Below are positions 35,386 through 47,254 of a DNA stretch of 64,000 nucleotides, piece after piece. Made by a program: the position numbers and the translations under genes. Origin of the DNA: Rosellinia necatrix (taxonomy: Eukaryota > Ascomycota > Sordariomycetes > Xylariales > Xylariaceae). Below the pieces are notes generated by a model, which made no database searches, was not told the origin of the DNA, and was given only the letters and a program-made list of their open reading frames with translations. The DNA lies in assembly GCA_021209875.1 (NCBI GenBank), contig JAGYVD010000008.1, forward strand, positions 2,541,501-2,605,500. The letters run 5' to 3'. Each line of letters begins with the position of its first letter. The first letter of the stretch is position 1.

Positions 35386-35556
35386 TATAATAATAATACT
35401 AAAATGCTAAAATATATAACTTAATCTAATATATTTATTTATATTTGTTAGTTATATAAAAAATAAATCTAAGTGTTAGCTACTATGTACAGGATGGAGA
35501 CCTTAGGTCCCAAGGATACGGACCCACTTATGGGATAAGTGGGGTCTTTTTTTACA
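35386..35556. repeat. Right LTR (171 bp)
   Basis: Same length as the left LTR. The first ~90 bases are AT-converted (TATAATAATAATACTAAAAT where the left copy reads TGTAGCAACAATGCCGGGAT). The last ~80 are GC-normal and end in seven T followed by ACA. Contains a hairpin at 35521-35546. Confidence 0.9.
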
Positions 35557-35561
35557 CTTGG
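35557..35561. repeat. Target-site duplication, right copy (CTTGG)
   Basis: CTTGG directly after the CA end of the right LTR. Confidence 0.85.
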
Positions 35562-35904
35562 TGTCAAACTCTTTGGTGCAGGTGCAACTTGCCTAGGTAC
35601 CTAGTGTACACAGTTATGTATACCTGTGTACCGTAAGTGTAGGGGTACCTAGGTACCGTACAAGTAGACTTTGGCAGGGCGGGGGACAAGCCACCTCTAC
35701 GGAAAAAACCGAGCCACAAGCGATTGGGGAAACCCCACCAAAATTTCTCTCCGATACCTACCTCGAAACTGACCTCCATTGCCCCAGAGTCTTGACTACT
35801 GATATTAGACTGATTATCACATGCAACACGCTTTGGGAATACTCACGTGTGATCGCCCGGCCCTATCCTTTCATAGTGTCTTTATACCGAAATAAACTAT
35901 CACA
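35562..35904. promoter_or_regulatory. BUD20 upstream region
   Basis: About 340 bp between the retrotransposon and BUD20. Has GCCTAGGTACCTAG at 35591-35604 and a perfect TACCTAGGTA palindrome at 35646-35655. If the insertion is old, this is all the native proximal promoter left in place next to BUD20. Confidence 0.4.
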
Positions 35905-36336
35905 ATGGGCGTTGGAAACAAACGCACGCTTACGAAGACGCGTCGGAAGACGAGGGATCTCGACCAGATCAAGTCTGATCTCCTTAGCCCAAAACATTTA
36001 TCCCAGTATAAGGACGTGAAGCCAAAGGAGGACCTACCAGGGCTAGGCGAATGGTACTGCGTGGAATGCGCCAAGTGGTATGATACAGAGGCGAACATGG
36101 TACTACACCTGAAGGGAAAGCCACACAAAAGAAGGTATGCTTAGGCGATAGCCCTCGTGGGTGGCGCGGGTTGAGAGATGCATCGGGTATCTAAGCTAAC
36201 ATGTCTCTACCCGCGCAGAGTTAAACAGCTTCGCGAGGAGCCATACACGCAAAAAGAAGCCGAGGCCGCTGTCGGCATCGGAGCCAACACCGAAGATTCT
36301 TCTAAGGTTGGCAATGAGGTCGAGATGGCCACCTGA
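35905..36336 (+). CDS. BUD20: BUD20/ZNF593-type C2H2 zinc-finger ribosome biogenesis factor
   Basis: Shuttling pre-60S ribosomal subunit export factor. Two exons, 35905-36134 and 36219-36336, give 115 aa. The basic N-terminus NKRTLTKTRRKTRDLDQI is the family hallmark. After GLGEWYCVECAKWYDTEANM comes HLKGKPHKRR, which completes a C2H2 finger (C-x2-C, H-x5-H). The protein continues VKQLREEPYTQKEAEAA, again typical, and ends in an acidic tail. The intron falls inside the last Arg codon of HKRR in phase 2. Convergent with DAM1, 238 bp apart. Confidence 0.93.
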
Positions 36337-36574
36337 ACAACGCCAGGGATCCCATACGGATATGACGAGCTGCTTCTGATATCAACCATCTTCTCCTGAT
36401 CCTTTCAGCCAGCTGATGTTTGTGCTCCCCGCCGCAATTGAAGGACGGATGTGAGCAATCTACATCACACTATCACTGGGGCTCATCATATCTGGGTACT
36501 AGCACGAGGTCTAGGCGCGGGAGTATGAGCGGTAGAATTACCGTACGATGGGCGACTCAGGGGATGTCCCATAT

Positions 36575-37412
36575 TCATCTCAAACCACGAGCTCGAGGCC
36601 GTACGAGGCCGCTTGGCCGACCTCGCCCGGGCCCGGCCCGCCCTCTTGACTGGGTGCCGCCTCTCGATGGACCCGATATGTTTGATTGTCGAGGATCGGA
36701 GGTTGCGAACTTCTTAGGGGTCGGTTTGGAGGTAGTTGACGGGTTCTCCACGAAGGACATATCAGTAGTCCTAATAGATGGTCAGAAGAGATCAAGATCA
36801 AAATACCAGACACGAATTGATGGGTACATGAATGTTGTTTCTCCGTCCACTTCGCCGCGTTCTGTGCTTCGCGCCCGCGCTACACAGCGTATTTCAATTA
36901 GCCTGCCATTCTCTTTGTTGTATATTGTAGAGCAGCTAGAACTGTCTTACTGGGCTGCTCTTCGTTTTGTTTTGCTCTTCGATGCGACTCAGCAATTGGT
37001 CCCTGGGCCCGTCGTATTAGGTCACAAGTGGTTTTGTGATAATTCACATGGTAGATGGTTTGCTCACCTCGGGGAAGTCGACGCAAAAGGCATTCATGTT
37101 CAATCCGTAGAGGAAGCTTGCAAAGCTCTCGCCAAAACGAGCCAGGCTTTCATGCATCAGCTGAAAATGCATCATGTTGGCCTCTAGATCGGCGACGGCA
37201 TCCGATAGTTCGGCAAACGCGGGCTCGAATACATTGAGGGGGAAAGGCTCATGGCCGTCGACGCTTCGCTGGGCGGATTCGCGAAAGGAGGATCGTGAGG
37301 AAGGACGGAGGGGTGTCGTGGGACGCGATCGTGAGGTAGAGCGCGCTCTTCTCGTGCTGTCATGGCCCTCGCTTGCCGACATAACGCTCTCTGTGCGGAG
37401 GTTGAGCGACAC
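36575..37412 (-). CDS. DAM1: DASH complex subunit DAM1
   Basis: Outer-kinetochore protein of the DASH/Dam1 ring that couples chromosomes to microtubules. Four exons (minus): 37412-37068, 37002-36951, 36861-36807, 36770-36575, summing to 215 aa with matching phases. The conserved Dam1 core is in exon 1: RPTTPLRPSSRSSFRES, then FEPAFAELSDAVADLEANMM, HFQLMHESLARFGESFAS and FLYGLNMNAFCVDFPE. Exons 2-4 give GPIAESHRRAKQ, GETTFM and TTDMSFVENPSTTSKPTPKK. The tail is RGG/GRGRPS-type and basic (stop at 36575). The internal Met at 37382 (MSASEGHDS) is an alternative start. The RS/SR-rich N-terminus and RG-rich tail are the likely microtubule-contacting and phospho-regulated parts, inferred from the family. 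Confidence 0.9.
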
Positions 37413-39069
37413 GGGACTACGAGTTATAGATGGAGGGTGGTTCCGCTGTGGTATTTCCTTGTAGGAAAGCGATGATGGTCGTCTGGTAGCTGGCGTAAAT
37501 CCGTCACCAACAACAATCTACCCGTGGGGGTTCATTGGGCCAAGGAGGCGGGCGGGTAAAAGGCGGGGAATAGGCAGTTATAGGGGTTACATAGAGATAC
37601 CTTGGACACTGTAAATAGCCCATGACGGGGTTTGTGTCGCCTAGCATACAGCACACGTGCTCGCTGTAGCTACCCACCCAACCCGTACCAAGTGGTTACC
37701 ATGTAGTTATGTGCTCCGTGACAGAGACAACCTTCTAGGTGGTACCTGCCAGGTCGGCGGACAAAACGCTTTTAAAATCTTATCCAGTGACGTAACTATG
37801 CCTACATTATACGTAGTATGCCGAGCTGCCAATTGCACCAAAAAAAAAAAAAAAAATTAACAAAGAGTGAGTCTTTCACCTGCCGCTCGAGTCTCTGCCT
37901 CAACTGCCTATCTTGTTTACTTAGCTAAAGCAAGTCGGCTAACAATTCAAAACGACTCTTGGACCGTGACAGTACGACAACTACCGGTCAAGTCAACCAT
38001 ACCAAGAATATGGTAATTGCGTCCCAAGCGTGATTTAGTATAACTAGCACTATTTTCTCCAATAATTTCATTTCATTCCTGTAGCAAAAACGGCCCACAC
38101 TGCTCCAATTCACCATTCCTCCTTCCAAGTGGGATTTCCAAGTGTGCCACACAATCGTCATGATGGGACAGGACGTAACCTCCTAGTATCCTGGTTGTAG
38201 GGTAGACAGAAGGTAGCTCACACCACCAGCACGCCGCCTCGCCCAAGAGGCTGCTGGTCAACACTGGCACCGTCACTGCTCATCCGTTCGGCATTCCCCC
38301 TTTCTTGAACCCACCGCCGCCACCGCTTAGCTGCCGTTATCCGCATCCTAAGGAGGTGGTGAATAGTGCATCTGGGCATTCCACAGGTCGAGCCGGACGC
38401 GAATCGCAGCCCCTAGTTGCCACCAAGTCGGCTGCGCCTCCTTCGTTCCGCCCTTCTGGGTTCTGCATAGCTGCCCAGGTCAGCTAGTAGCATGCGCTGC
38501 TGTGCCTTGCCGTGCTCTGTCTCCCAGTTCTTAGCTCGGCTCAGCCGGACATTGCCTCGACAACACCCAGTCTTGGCCCTGCTCGTCCCGGCTCTATGAG
38601 GTCTCGCCGCATCGTCGGCCTCGTTGACTCTTCTCGTTGCTCTACGCCTCTTCTGCCGTGTCCCCGTCCTGCTCTTCTTTCACCGCCAGACAGGTTTGTC
38701 TCGCAGCACGGAAAACCAAACCCCGCTCAGGCTCGTGTTAGTCGCATTTCGCACTCCGCCCGGCAGACTGCCACCGTCGCATCGCTTCGCTTACTGACCA
38801 ACGATACTTCCCCCAACCGCTGTGGCGCTTCCAGCCCAGCGAAGAGCTCTAATCGCCGTCGAATTGCCTGCCAAGGCTCTACTGTTTGCGCTCACCTGGC
38901 TCGGCACGGTCGCAATCCGCTCCGTAGCTCCACTTCATCCGTATTCTATCTGGTCCCCTTGATCGCCGCCGCTCTCATCGTTTATACCGTCACCCCCGGC
39001 AGGTCACCCAACAACCTGGAGGCAGAGGGAACGCATCGAACGCCTTACACCAAGCAAGCCGACGAGGAT
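37413..39069. other. Divergent region DAM1 / CSR1-like gene
   Basis: 5' regions of two divergent genes. Contains an A run of 18 near 37840-37857. From 38512 onwards the frame of the CSR1-like protein is open upstream of its likely start. That stretch encodes an Arg/Ser/Pro-rich sequence with one hydrophobic segment (VFYLVPLIAAALIVYTV), so translation may begin earlier than I have placed it. Confidence 0.45.
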
Positions 39070-40645
<1,576 letters not shown>

Positions 40646-40980
40646 TCGTATTGCGGAAGAACGGCTATATAAAATATACCAAGAGATAGATTCCACGACC
40701 AAAGATGGCATAAGGGTGCAATTACGGATACAAACCTCGCCCATACTAGCAACAGTATTGTAAACGAACCAGCACAGGAGGGACTGGTAGACAAGGTGTT
40801 TCTGTGCCATTATTCATTCTGCAAATCCTAGACACAGATCTAATTCTTTCATCTCGTTTTGAAGACCATGTTGTATTGTGCCGCATGCTATGCCGTCGCT
40901 GTCCATCAACAGGTACATCTCATCGAGCGAGCCGTACGAATGTCCAAGCATACGTCACCAGGGAAGTCGTTTGGCCATCT
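40646..40980. other. Convergent 3' region CSR1-like/HNT1
   Basis: 335 bp of 3' flanking sequence for two convergent genes. Nothing else seen. Confidence 0.5.
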
Positions 40981-41876
40981 TCACATCTTCGACTTGACCT
41001 CCTCGAAGTACTTTTTCAGGGCACCCATGTCTGCCTCCTTTGTCGGCCAGCCGACACCGAGTCCTTCCTGTTCATTGGGTTTGGGGATCTATACATGTCT
41101 CGTTAGTTCTGCCAACCCCTTTTTGGTTTTTCTCGTCCAACTAGACATGTAGAGCTCATGAAGTAGACCGTTGCTCTTACCATGTGAAAGTGAACCTATC
41201 ATACCGAAACACCATATAAATTAGCCTTCGAAATCCGGTTACGAGCGACATCGCCTAAAGCCTGGGCAGGCGGTACATTGGCGAAAAGAACAAGACAGGA
41301 AAGCAGGACTCACATGGTCAACGATCTGGTGCGCGATTCTACCGTTGTTCTGGAGGATGTTATAGTCGACTGCGCCTGTAGCCGCAACGAGTTTCTTGGC
41401 TACGGGCTGTTGGCAGAGAGAAGTTGCAAGCTCGTTAGCCATCCGTACCAAAAATAGCTCTCCCATTTCATGCCCGCCTCGTGCTGGGGCGTGGGCGTGG
41501 GCGCCTCGGGACGGGGACCTACCAGGATCTCACTGAGGTGATCGTCAGGAATGTCTGTTAGCTTCGCGCCGTGAAACTTGGGAATCACGAGCTATCCAGG
41601 CAGGTTGGTTATCATGCAAGTTTCGCCCCGTGGCTGCATGCGAGTTGCTTACGGCATGGCCCTTGCTCAGGGGTCCGATGTCCAGAAACGCGAGGGTCTT
41701 GTCGCTCTCAAAGAGCTTGAAAGATGGGATCTCTCCTACTGTTGTGTTAGTAATGGAATCCTCCGAGGGTAGGGAAGGCAAAATGAAGGAGGACCCAATC
41801 GGCGTCGTGATAACGGTCCTTTCTTGTGGGATGGAAACTTACCCTTAATGATTCTACAAAAGATGCAGGCTGCCAT
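40981..41876 (-). CDS. HNT1: HIT-family nucleotide hydrolase HNT1
   Basis: Histidine-triad protein that hydrolyses adenosine 5'-phosphoramidates. It is about 133 aa, the normal length for HINT/Hnt1, from six exons on the minus strand. The start MAACIFCRIIKG carries the CxxC-like N-terminus of HINT. Next come EIPSFKLFESDKTLAFLDI, GPLSKGHALVIPKFHGAKL, LPVAKKLVAATGAVDYNILQ and NNGRIAHQIVDH. The triad is split between exons: DH ends one exon, VHFHM is a 15-nt microexon at 41181-41195, and IPKPNEQEG opens the last exon. The protein ends YFEEVKSKM with the stop at 40981. All three triad histidines (HVHFH) are present. Each splice site has a good consensus (GTGAGT/GATAG, GTAAGA/TATAG). Confidence 0.93.
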
Positions 41877-43425
41877 ATTGAAGGTTATTTTGGAATTGGT
41901 ATTTGACGGGCGATATTGGGAAGGTTAGGTTATGCGTAGAAACTGTGTTTTTAGCGTCAAAACAAGTACTTAGTATGAATAAGTTCATCGAGAGGGGAGT
42001 GATGTAAGTCGGCTTTCGGGGTCTAGTCTAATGTGCTACCCACCTCCTTCGTGCTCTCTACAAGAATTGAGGGGCAGTCCGCAAGGCGGCGCCCCATGAC
42101 CCCACTTTCTCCACCTATCCGTCCAGCTAAGGCATATAAGATATTCTAACGCCAGACTTCTTTGGAGTGGGATTGAATATCGTACGCTGTAAATGCCTTT
42201 TACCTTTCCAGCCCGTGTTCAACCCAATCAACTCCACTCCGTAATCTTTGGAAATACTTGGCGAACCGTGAGTTCGATTTTTGTTAACTGTGTTCTTTTT
42301 TTTTTTATCTGTTTTTTTCCATCAATCGATCGTTTCCTAGGCCTCTTGACTGCTGATCCGTTAAAAATCATGTTTGGCGCAATGGGCCATATCTATGATC
42401 CTAATAAGGAACCATAGAGGAGGGAGTCAGCAGTTCAATTGTTGGCCAAGTTTCCTTTTTATACATTTCCCCCCATCTCCCCTTTTGTCGCTTCGATGGG
42501 GGAAAGAGATTGGGTACCAAATATACATGTTTTATTCTTCGCTTTAATCTAGACTAAGTAATTCATGTGTGACGGAAAAACGATCCCGTTAATCCCAGTT
42601 GCAATTAACGGTATATATGGCATCCCGCGACATCATGTTAGAAGGATTATCTTTTTATATCATGGCCCCTTGGCATCGATATTGTAATCTCTTGTTGCCA
42701 TTGTAGTAGCAGATAATTTGGTCTTGCTATTAGATACATGCATATTCAGCATCTAGCCCTGGGCTGTGTTGCATTTATTTTTCTCGCTCGAGTGTAGAAG
42801 CAAAAATACCCCGAGAATGGAGTCTCTTGTCAACCGGATCTTCAACGTTGCCCATTGGCTATCAAGGAAGAGCCTGCTTCACTAAGCACACACACGCAGC
42901 TTGACATGGGCGCCACCCAGTACCTAGTAGGGTATTACCTAGGTACCGCCCGCTTTGCTTCATACGATCTCCCTTGACAACAGCAACTTGCACCGACCCG
43001 CAGTCTACAACACGCGGGCTATTTGACTAAGGACTGAACGTCATTCTACGGTCTTGATTATACACGTCTCTCAACGTCTCTGGGCGTCCATGCCGCCATG
43101 CATAACTCTGGAACGGCTGCAATTTTTAGTCTAGGCCGAGTCGTTGGAGGCAACGTACATGCCAGTATTCGGTTGTTGGGTTTTGGTACTTGTATTATTA
43201 TTTGACCCAGCTTGGCTCGTAACAAATCAATTTACAGTATATTCAGATAGGAATTCTGCAGGGATTGCCTTACGCGAGGTTTCACTCATTACGTCAGTTT
43301 CAACTCACCAGGACCTCAATACCTACCTACTCATTAGCGGAACGTCTGGGAAATTATTTGTGTTTACCCCGTCCCGTTGCTCGCCGTTGTCAAGTGCTTC
43401 GTACAAGAAACGATACTACCCGTAC
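41877..43425. other. Divergent region HNT1 / gelsolin-like gene
   Basis: No supported gene. A 74-codon frame at 42193-42417 ends MFGAMGHIYDPNKEP and spans a hydrophobic run, but has no splice solution or family I recognise. A perfect TACCTAGGTA palindrome lies at 42936-42945, about 480 bp upstream of the gelsolin-like start. Confidence 0.5.
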
Positions 43426-44672
43426 ATGGCAATGCCAGCACACGTAGGCCTGGTGCATCTGAAGGTGGACGACTGGAGGGATAGTAACGTCGAGTTCATT
43501 AGTAGCGATATCGATCACAAAGTTAAATACAATTCTGCGACCACTGAGCCAGCCTGGCAGGGCATAGGAGAGGCGCCCGGGCTCTACATCTGGCGCATCG
43601 AAGAATTCCAGGTTGTTGTATGGCCCAGAGACAAGCATGGAGATTTCCACCAGGGGGACAGCTACATCATCCTGCATTCCTACAAGGTGGGGAGGGGAGA
43701 TGGCGAGGAGCAATTAAGTCACGACATCTTCTTCTGGCTCGGCAGCAAGACCACACAGGATGAGGCGGGCACAGCAGCCTATAAAGCAGTCGAACTTGAC
43801 GAGTACCTACATGGAGCTGCAACACAGCACCGCGAGCTAGAAAAAGAACCCTCGGATGACTTCGTGGCGCTGTTCTCGCGCATCCGTATACTGTACGGCG
43901 GCGTGCGCTCCGGGTTTACGCATGTCGAAGCAGAGGAAGATGCCAGGGAGACCCTGATGCTCCTGAGAGTGTTCAAGCACCCCTCGGCTAAGCGAGCCGA
44001 CTCGGTCATGGTGTACGAAGTTGAGCCGACGTGGGAGAGTCTCGACGAGAATGATGTCTTCGTCCTAGAGCATAACGACAAGATCTGGGTTTGGCAGGGG
44101 AATGGCTGCAGCCCTATGGAGAAAGCCAAGGCAGCGCAAGTAGTCCATCATATGACAATTGCCAAACATCTCGATGTCGAGGTGCTCTCGCAGTCCGAGT
44201 CGCGTTCGTGGACAGTGGTCGAGCGTAAGTGATTCCCGGTCCCGATTTGCATGCTGGCCTCGCTCAAGGTGGGAAACCATTGACTCCTTATGTCGCAGTG
44301 CTTGGAGGCAAAGATGCCGAAGGGCCGTTCAGGGCCGACAGACCGGTCGTGGCTCGTGAAAAGAAGAGACCACGCAGACTCTGGCGTCTATCCGATGCTT
44401 CGGGAGCGCTTGAGTTCGACGTCGTCAAGGAAGGATCCACGATATCTAAGACGGACCTCGACAGCAACGACGTCTTCCTCCTGGACACAGGCAACACCGT
44501 CTGGGTCTGGCAGGGCTCTGGGGCAAGCAAGGGAGAAAGGGCTATGTGGATCAAGGCCGCGGAGGCCTATGTCCGCCATGTTGACGGGGAAGGGGGGCTT
44601 CATGTATCGCCAATCGCCAAAGTGGTTGAAGGAAATGAAAGTCCGGCGTTTTTCATGGCGTTGGAGGAGTGA
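43426..44672 (+). CDS. Gelsolin-repeat actin-severing protein (severin/fragmin type)
   Basis: Three-repeat member of the gelsolin/villin family, predicted to sever or cap actin filaments with calcium. Two exons, 43426-44224 and 44299-44672, give 390 aa. Repeat 1 includes GLYIWRIEEFQVVVWP, DSYIILHSYK, and the type motif DIFFWLGSKTTQDEAGTAAY with KAVELDEYLHG. Repeat 2 has LMLLRVFKH, DVFVLEHNDKIWVWQGNGCS and MEKAKAAQVVHHM. Repeat 3 has LWRLSDASGALEFDVV and DVFLLDTGNTVWVWQGSGAS, then GERAMWIKAAEAYV. I chose the Met at 43426 (MAMPAHVGLVHLK) because fungal homologues begin there. The open frame runs upstream to 43144 through sequence that looks non-coding. The intron joins TVVE-L-LGGKDAEG in phase 1. 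Confidence 0.92.
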
Positions 44673-45444
44673 TGATTTGCTATATATATTAGTTGGTGCC
44701 ATTGTGGTTATTCTGACTTATTCTCTACCTAGGTAGTTGTCCGGTTCGCTACCTGCCTACTTGTACACAGCTCGCCATGAGATAGCATCATTAGCACATT
44801 CTAACACTGAGACAGAACCATATGTAGGTAAGTCTTCGTCCCTATTGAGGTATAGTTACAAGATAGCTGTTTCAGATGAAGCTGGGTACATTGGTACCTC
44901 TGGTGCATTCTTCGGGAGCTACCTAGGTACCTCTCAATGTCACACCGAGAATGGTAGATGGGCTTCGCTTTCTAACTTAATTAATTACCGGTAGGCACCT
45001 AGTATCTGAGTTCTGTCTCTGTCCATCATATCCTGAAATTGTTTCCCGATCTGGTAAGTGCTCATGTGTATATGCATGTCGCTGACTGATAGAAGGGAAT
45101 ATGGTGGCCTCACACGCGCTGATAACAACCCCATATCTGCTGAACTTATGCAGGTGGGTTTTAGGCACCCAATCAACACAATTCCGCTGGCATGGTAGTA
45201 GACTGGGCATGACAAACCATCCATCCCGTCGGCGACACCCATTGAACGACCCCTAAATTTGCCAAACAAAAAAGGACTTATGTTGGTAATGCTTTAACCA
45301 CCGAGCAGTGCGACCATTCCTACCTTTCGTTCGCTCTTCATGCCCCGTGCCAAACGCGATAGCTTAATTCATCGATTGATCGATCCATTCAACTATTCAA
45401 TTTACCTGTGAATCATATCCTGTGGTCGATACAGATCGGAAACC
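44673..45444. promoter_or_regulatory. Region between gelsolin-like gene and LCB1
   Basis: 3' flank of the gelsolin-like gene and promoter of LCB1. It has two perfect TACCTAGGTA palindromes (44726-44735 and 44920-44929) about 190 bp apart, plus further GGTACC sites. No gene seen. Confidence 0.4.
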
Positions 45445-47254
45445 ATGGATCCAAACGAGGCCCAAGCCTACATACAGGCTTCGCTCCATGACTTGTTCGA
45501 GGCCTTTCAAAGGGTCCCCGGTAGTGCCGTCCTGATCCGATACATCCAGTCGAGCTACCAGAACGATCCGATCCGATCCGCTATCGAGCTCGTGCTTGTA
45601 ATCTTCTTCGTGCGCTACCTACTTTCGCCTTCGTATCCCACACACGGGTCCAATTACATCAAGCTCCGGGAGGACGAGATCGACGAGCTGGTCAAGGATT
45701 GGGAACCAGAGCCTCTTGTCGCCGAACAATCCGCCCTTGAGGAGACCGAGGCTGAGAAGATACCGGTGGTGATCGGGTACGGGATCATTTATAACCCATT
45801 TCAGTTGTCTGTGGTGCTGATAAGAATCTGGTGGATAGGCCAACAGGACCCAAGATCAAACTAGGCAATGGCAAGACAGTGACCAATCTCGCTTCCTACA
45901 ACTTCTATAACCTCAACGCCAGCGAATCTATTAAGGAGAAGGCCATCCAGACACTGCGTACCTACGGCGTCGGACCCTGCGGCCCACCCCAGTTCTACGG
46001 CACACAAGACGTCCACATGCAGACCGAAGCCGATATTGCCTCATTTCTCGGCACGCAGGCTGCCATCGTATATGCCCATGCTTTTTCGACCATTACGAGC
46101 GTCATTCCATGTTTCTGTAAGCGTGGCGACGTCATTGTGGCCGACAAGATGGTCAATTACTCTATTCGCAAGGGCTTGGAGGCTTCGCGAAGTTCTATCC
46201 GGTGGTATAACCATAACGACATGGCGGATCTGGAACGGGCCATGAAGAAAGTAGCAGAGGAACAGGCAAAGAAGAAGATCTTAACGAGGCGATTTGTTGT
46301 TACCGAGGGTCTTTTCGAGATGATTGGCGACTGCTCGGACTTACCTAGACTTGTAAGCAATCCAATTAACCTTGACCGTTTGCACTTGTGCTATCCCTGC
46401 AGTGCTAACAATAGAGCCTAGATTGAACTCAAGGAGAAGTACAAGTTCCGTCTTGCTCTAGACGAGACTAATTCATTTGGTGTCCTCGGCCGAAATGGTC
46501 GCGGATTGACGGAAGCACAAAACGTCGATGCAGAGGCTGTAGATGTCATCGTTGGCTCCCTTTCGGGTCCCCTCTGTGCCGCGGGTGGTTTCTGCGCTGG
46601 GTCTACAGACGTCGTCAGGCATCAGCGCATCAATGCGCTTGCCTACACATACTCTGCTGCACTCCCTGCTATGTCCGCTGTGACGGCTAGCGAGACGCTG
46701 AACGTACTACAGTGCAATCCTGATATCCTGATCCAGTGCCGTGAAAACATCCGCGCGATGCAAGCACAGCTAGACCCCCGCAGCGACTGGGTCATGTGCA
46801 CAAGCAATCCTGAAAATCCCATTCTGATTCTTGTTTTCAAGCCGGATGTAATTCAGGCCCGTCGATTGAGCATTGAAGATCAGGAGCGGCTCTTCTCAGA
46901 ATGTGTTGATGAGGTAAGTGACCAATTTATAGATTTCTCCGAATTTTGATCGCCTTCCGATTTCTTTTTGCAGCTTGTACAGTATAGCTACGCAGTATAG
47001 ATGGAATGAATTACTGATAGCCTCGATTGCAGACACTTGCCAACGGGGTCCTTATCACACGTTTGAAGACGCTGCCGTTGATTAGTAGCCTTGGGCCTAA
47101 GGATACAGACGTCAATATTCAGCCAGCACTCAAAGTGTGCATCACCTCCGGGCTGTCAAAGAAGGAAATTGAGAAGGCCGGTGTTACAATCCGCCATGCC
47201 ATCACGAAGGTTATGACTCGAAAAACAAACCGGCCGTCAATGTCGGTCAACTAA
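45445..47254 (+). CDS. LCB1: Serine palmitoyltransferase subunit 1 (LCB1)
   Basis: ER-membrane subunit of the first enzyme of sphingolipid synthesis (serine + palmitoyl-CoA to 3-ketosphinganine). Four exons with introns at 45777-45838, about 46352-46421 and about 46913-47031. The N-terminal membrane helix is AIELVLVIFFVRYLL. The alpha-oxoamine synthase fold follows: LASYNFYNLNASESIKEKA, YGVGPCGPPQFYGTQDVH, EADIASFLGTQAAIVYAHAF, then FVVTEGLFEMIGDCSDLP and LALDETNSFGVLGRNGRG. Where catalytic family members hold the PLP lysine, the sequence reads INALAYTYSAALPA, with no lysine. This is the LCB1 hallmark, LCB2 carrying the cofactor. The Cys in VGPCGP corresponds to the position mutated in human hereditary neuropathy. 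The first acceptor is the AG at 45837-45838, which gives VVIG-PTGPKIKLGNG. Confidence 0.95.

Larger units (their letters stand above)
28895..35556. mobile_element. Complete LTR retrotransposon, interior destroyed by RIP-like transitions
   Basis: The element is 6,662 bp, bounded by two 171-bp direct repeats that start TG and end CA (TA in the mutated left copy), inside a 5-bp duplication CTTGG. This is the standard structure of an LTR retrotransposon. The interior (29066-35385) is extremely AT-rich, dominated by TA, TT and AA, with stops in every frame and no frame of 60 codons on either strand. No gag or pol motif survives, so Gypsy or Copia type cannot be assigned. The two LTRs differ almost only by C-to-T and G-to-A changes, the signature of repeat-induced point mutation. 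Orientation is undetermined because no primer-binding site or polypurine tract is readable. It sits between ACO1 and BUD20 and interrupts no recognised gene. Confidence 0.9.

Noticed and set aside
28895..35556. AT-rich block as a centromere core or as inserted mitochondrial DNA
   Set aside because: Exact LTR ends with a 5-bp target duplication and a size of only 6.7 kb explain it as one mutated element. No mitochondrial gene fragments are visible.
36420..37187. 255-codon plus-strand frame
   Set aside because: Antisense shadow of DAM1, whose four exons on the other strand have matching phases and conserved residues.
42193..42417. 74-codon frame ending MFGAMGHIYDPNKEP with a hydrophobic run, possible small mitochondrial membrane protein
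   Set aside because: I could not match it to any known small subunit. The hydrophobic part is encoded by a T-rich tract that looks like an intron, yet splicing it out gives an immediate stop.
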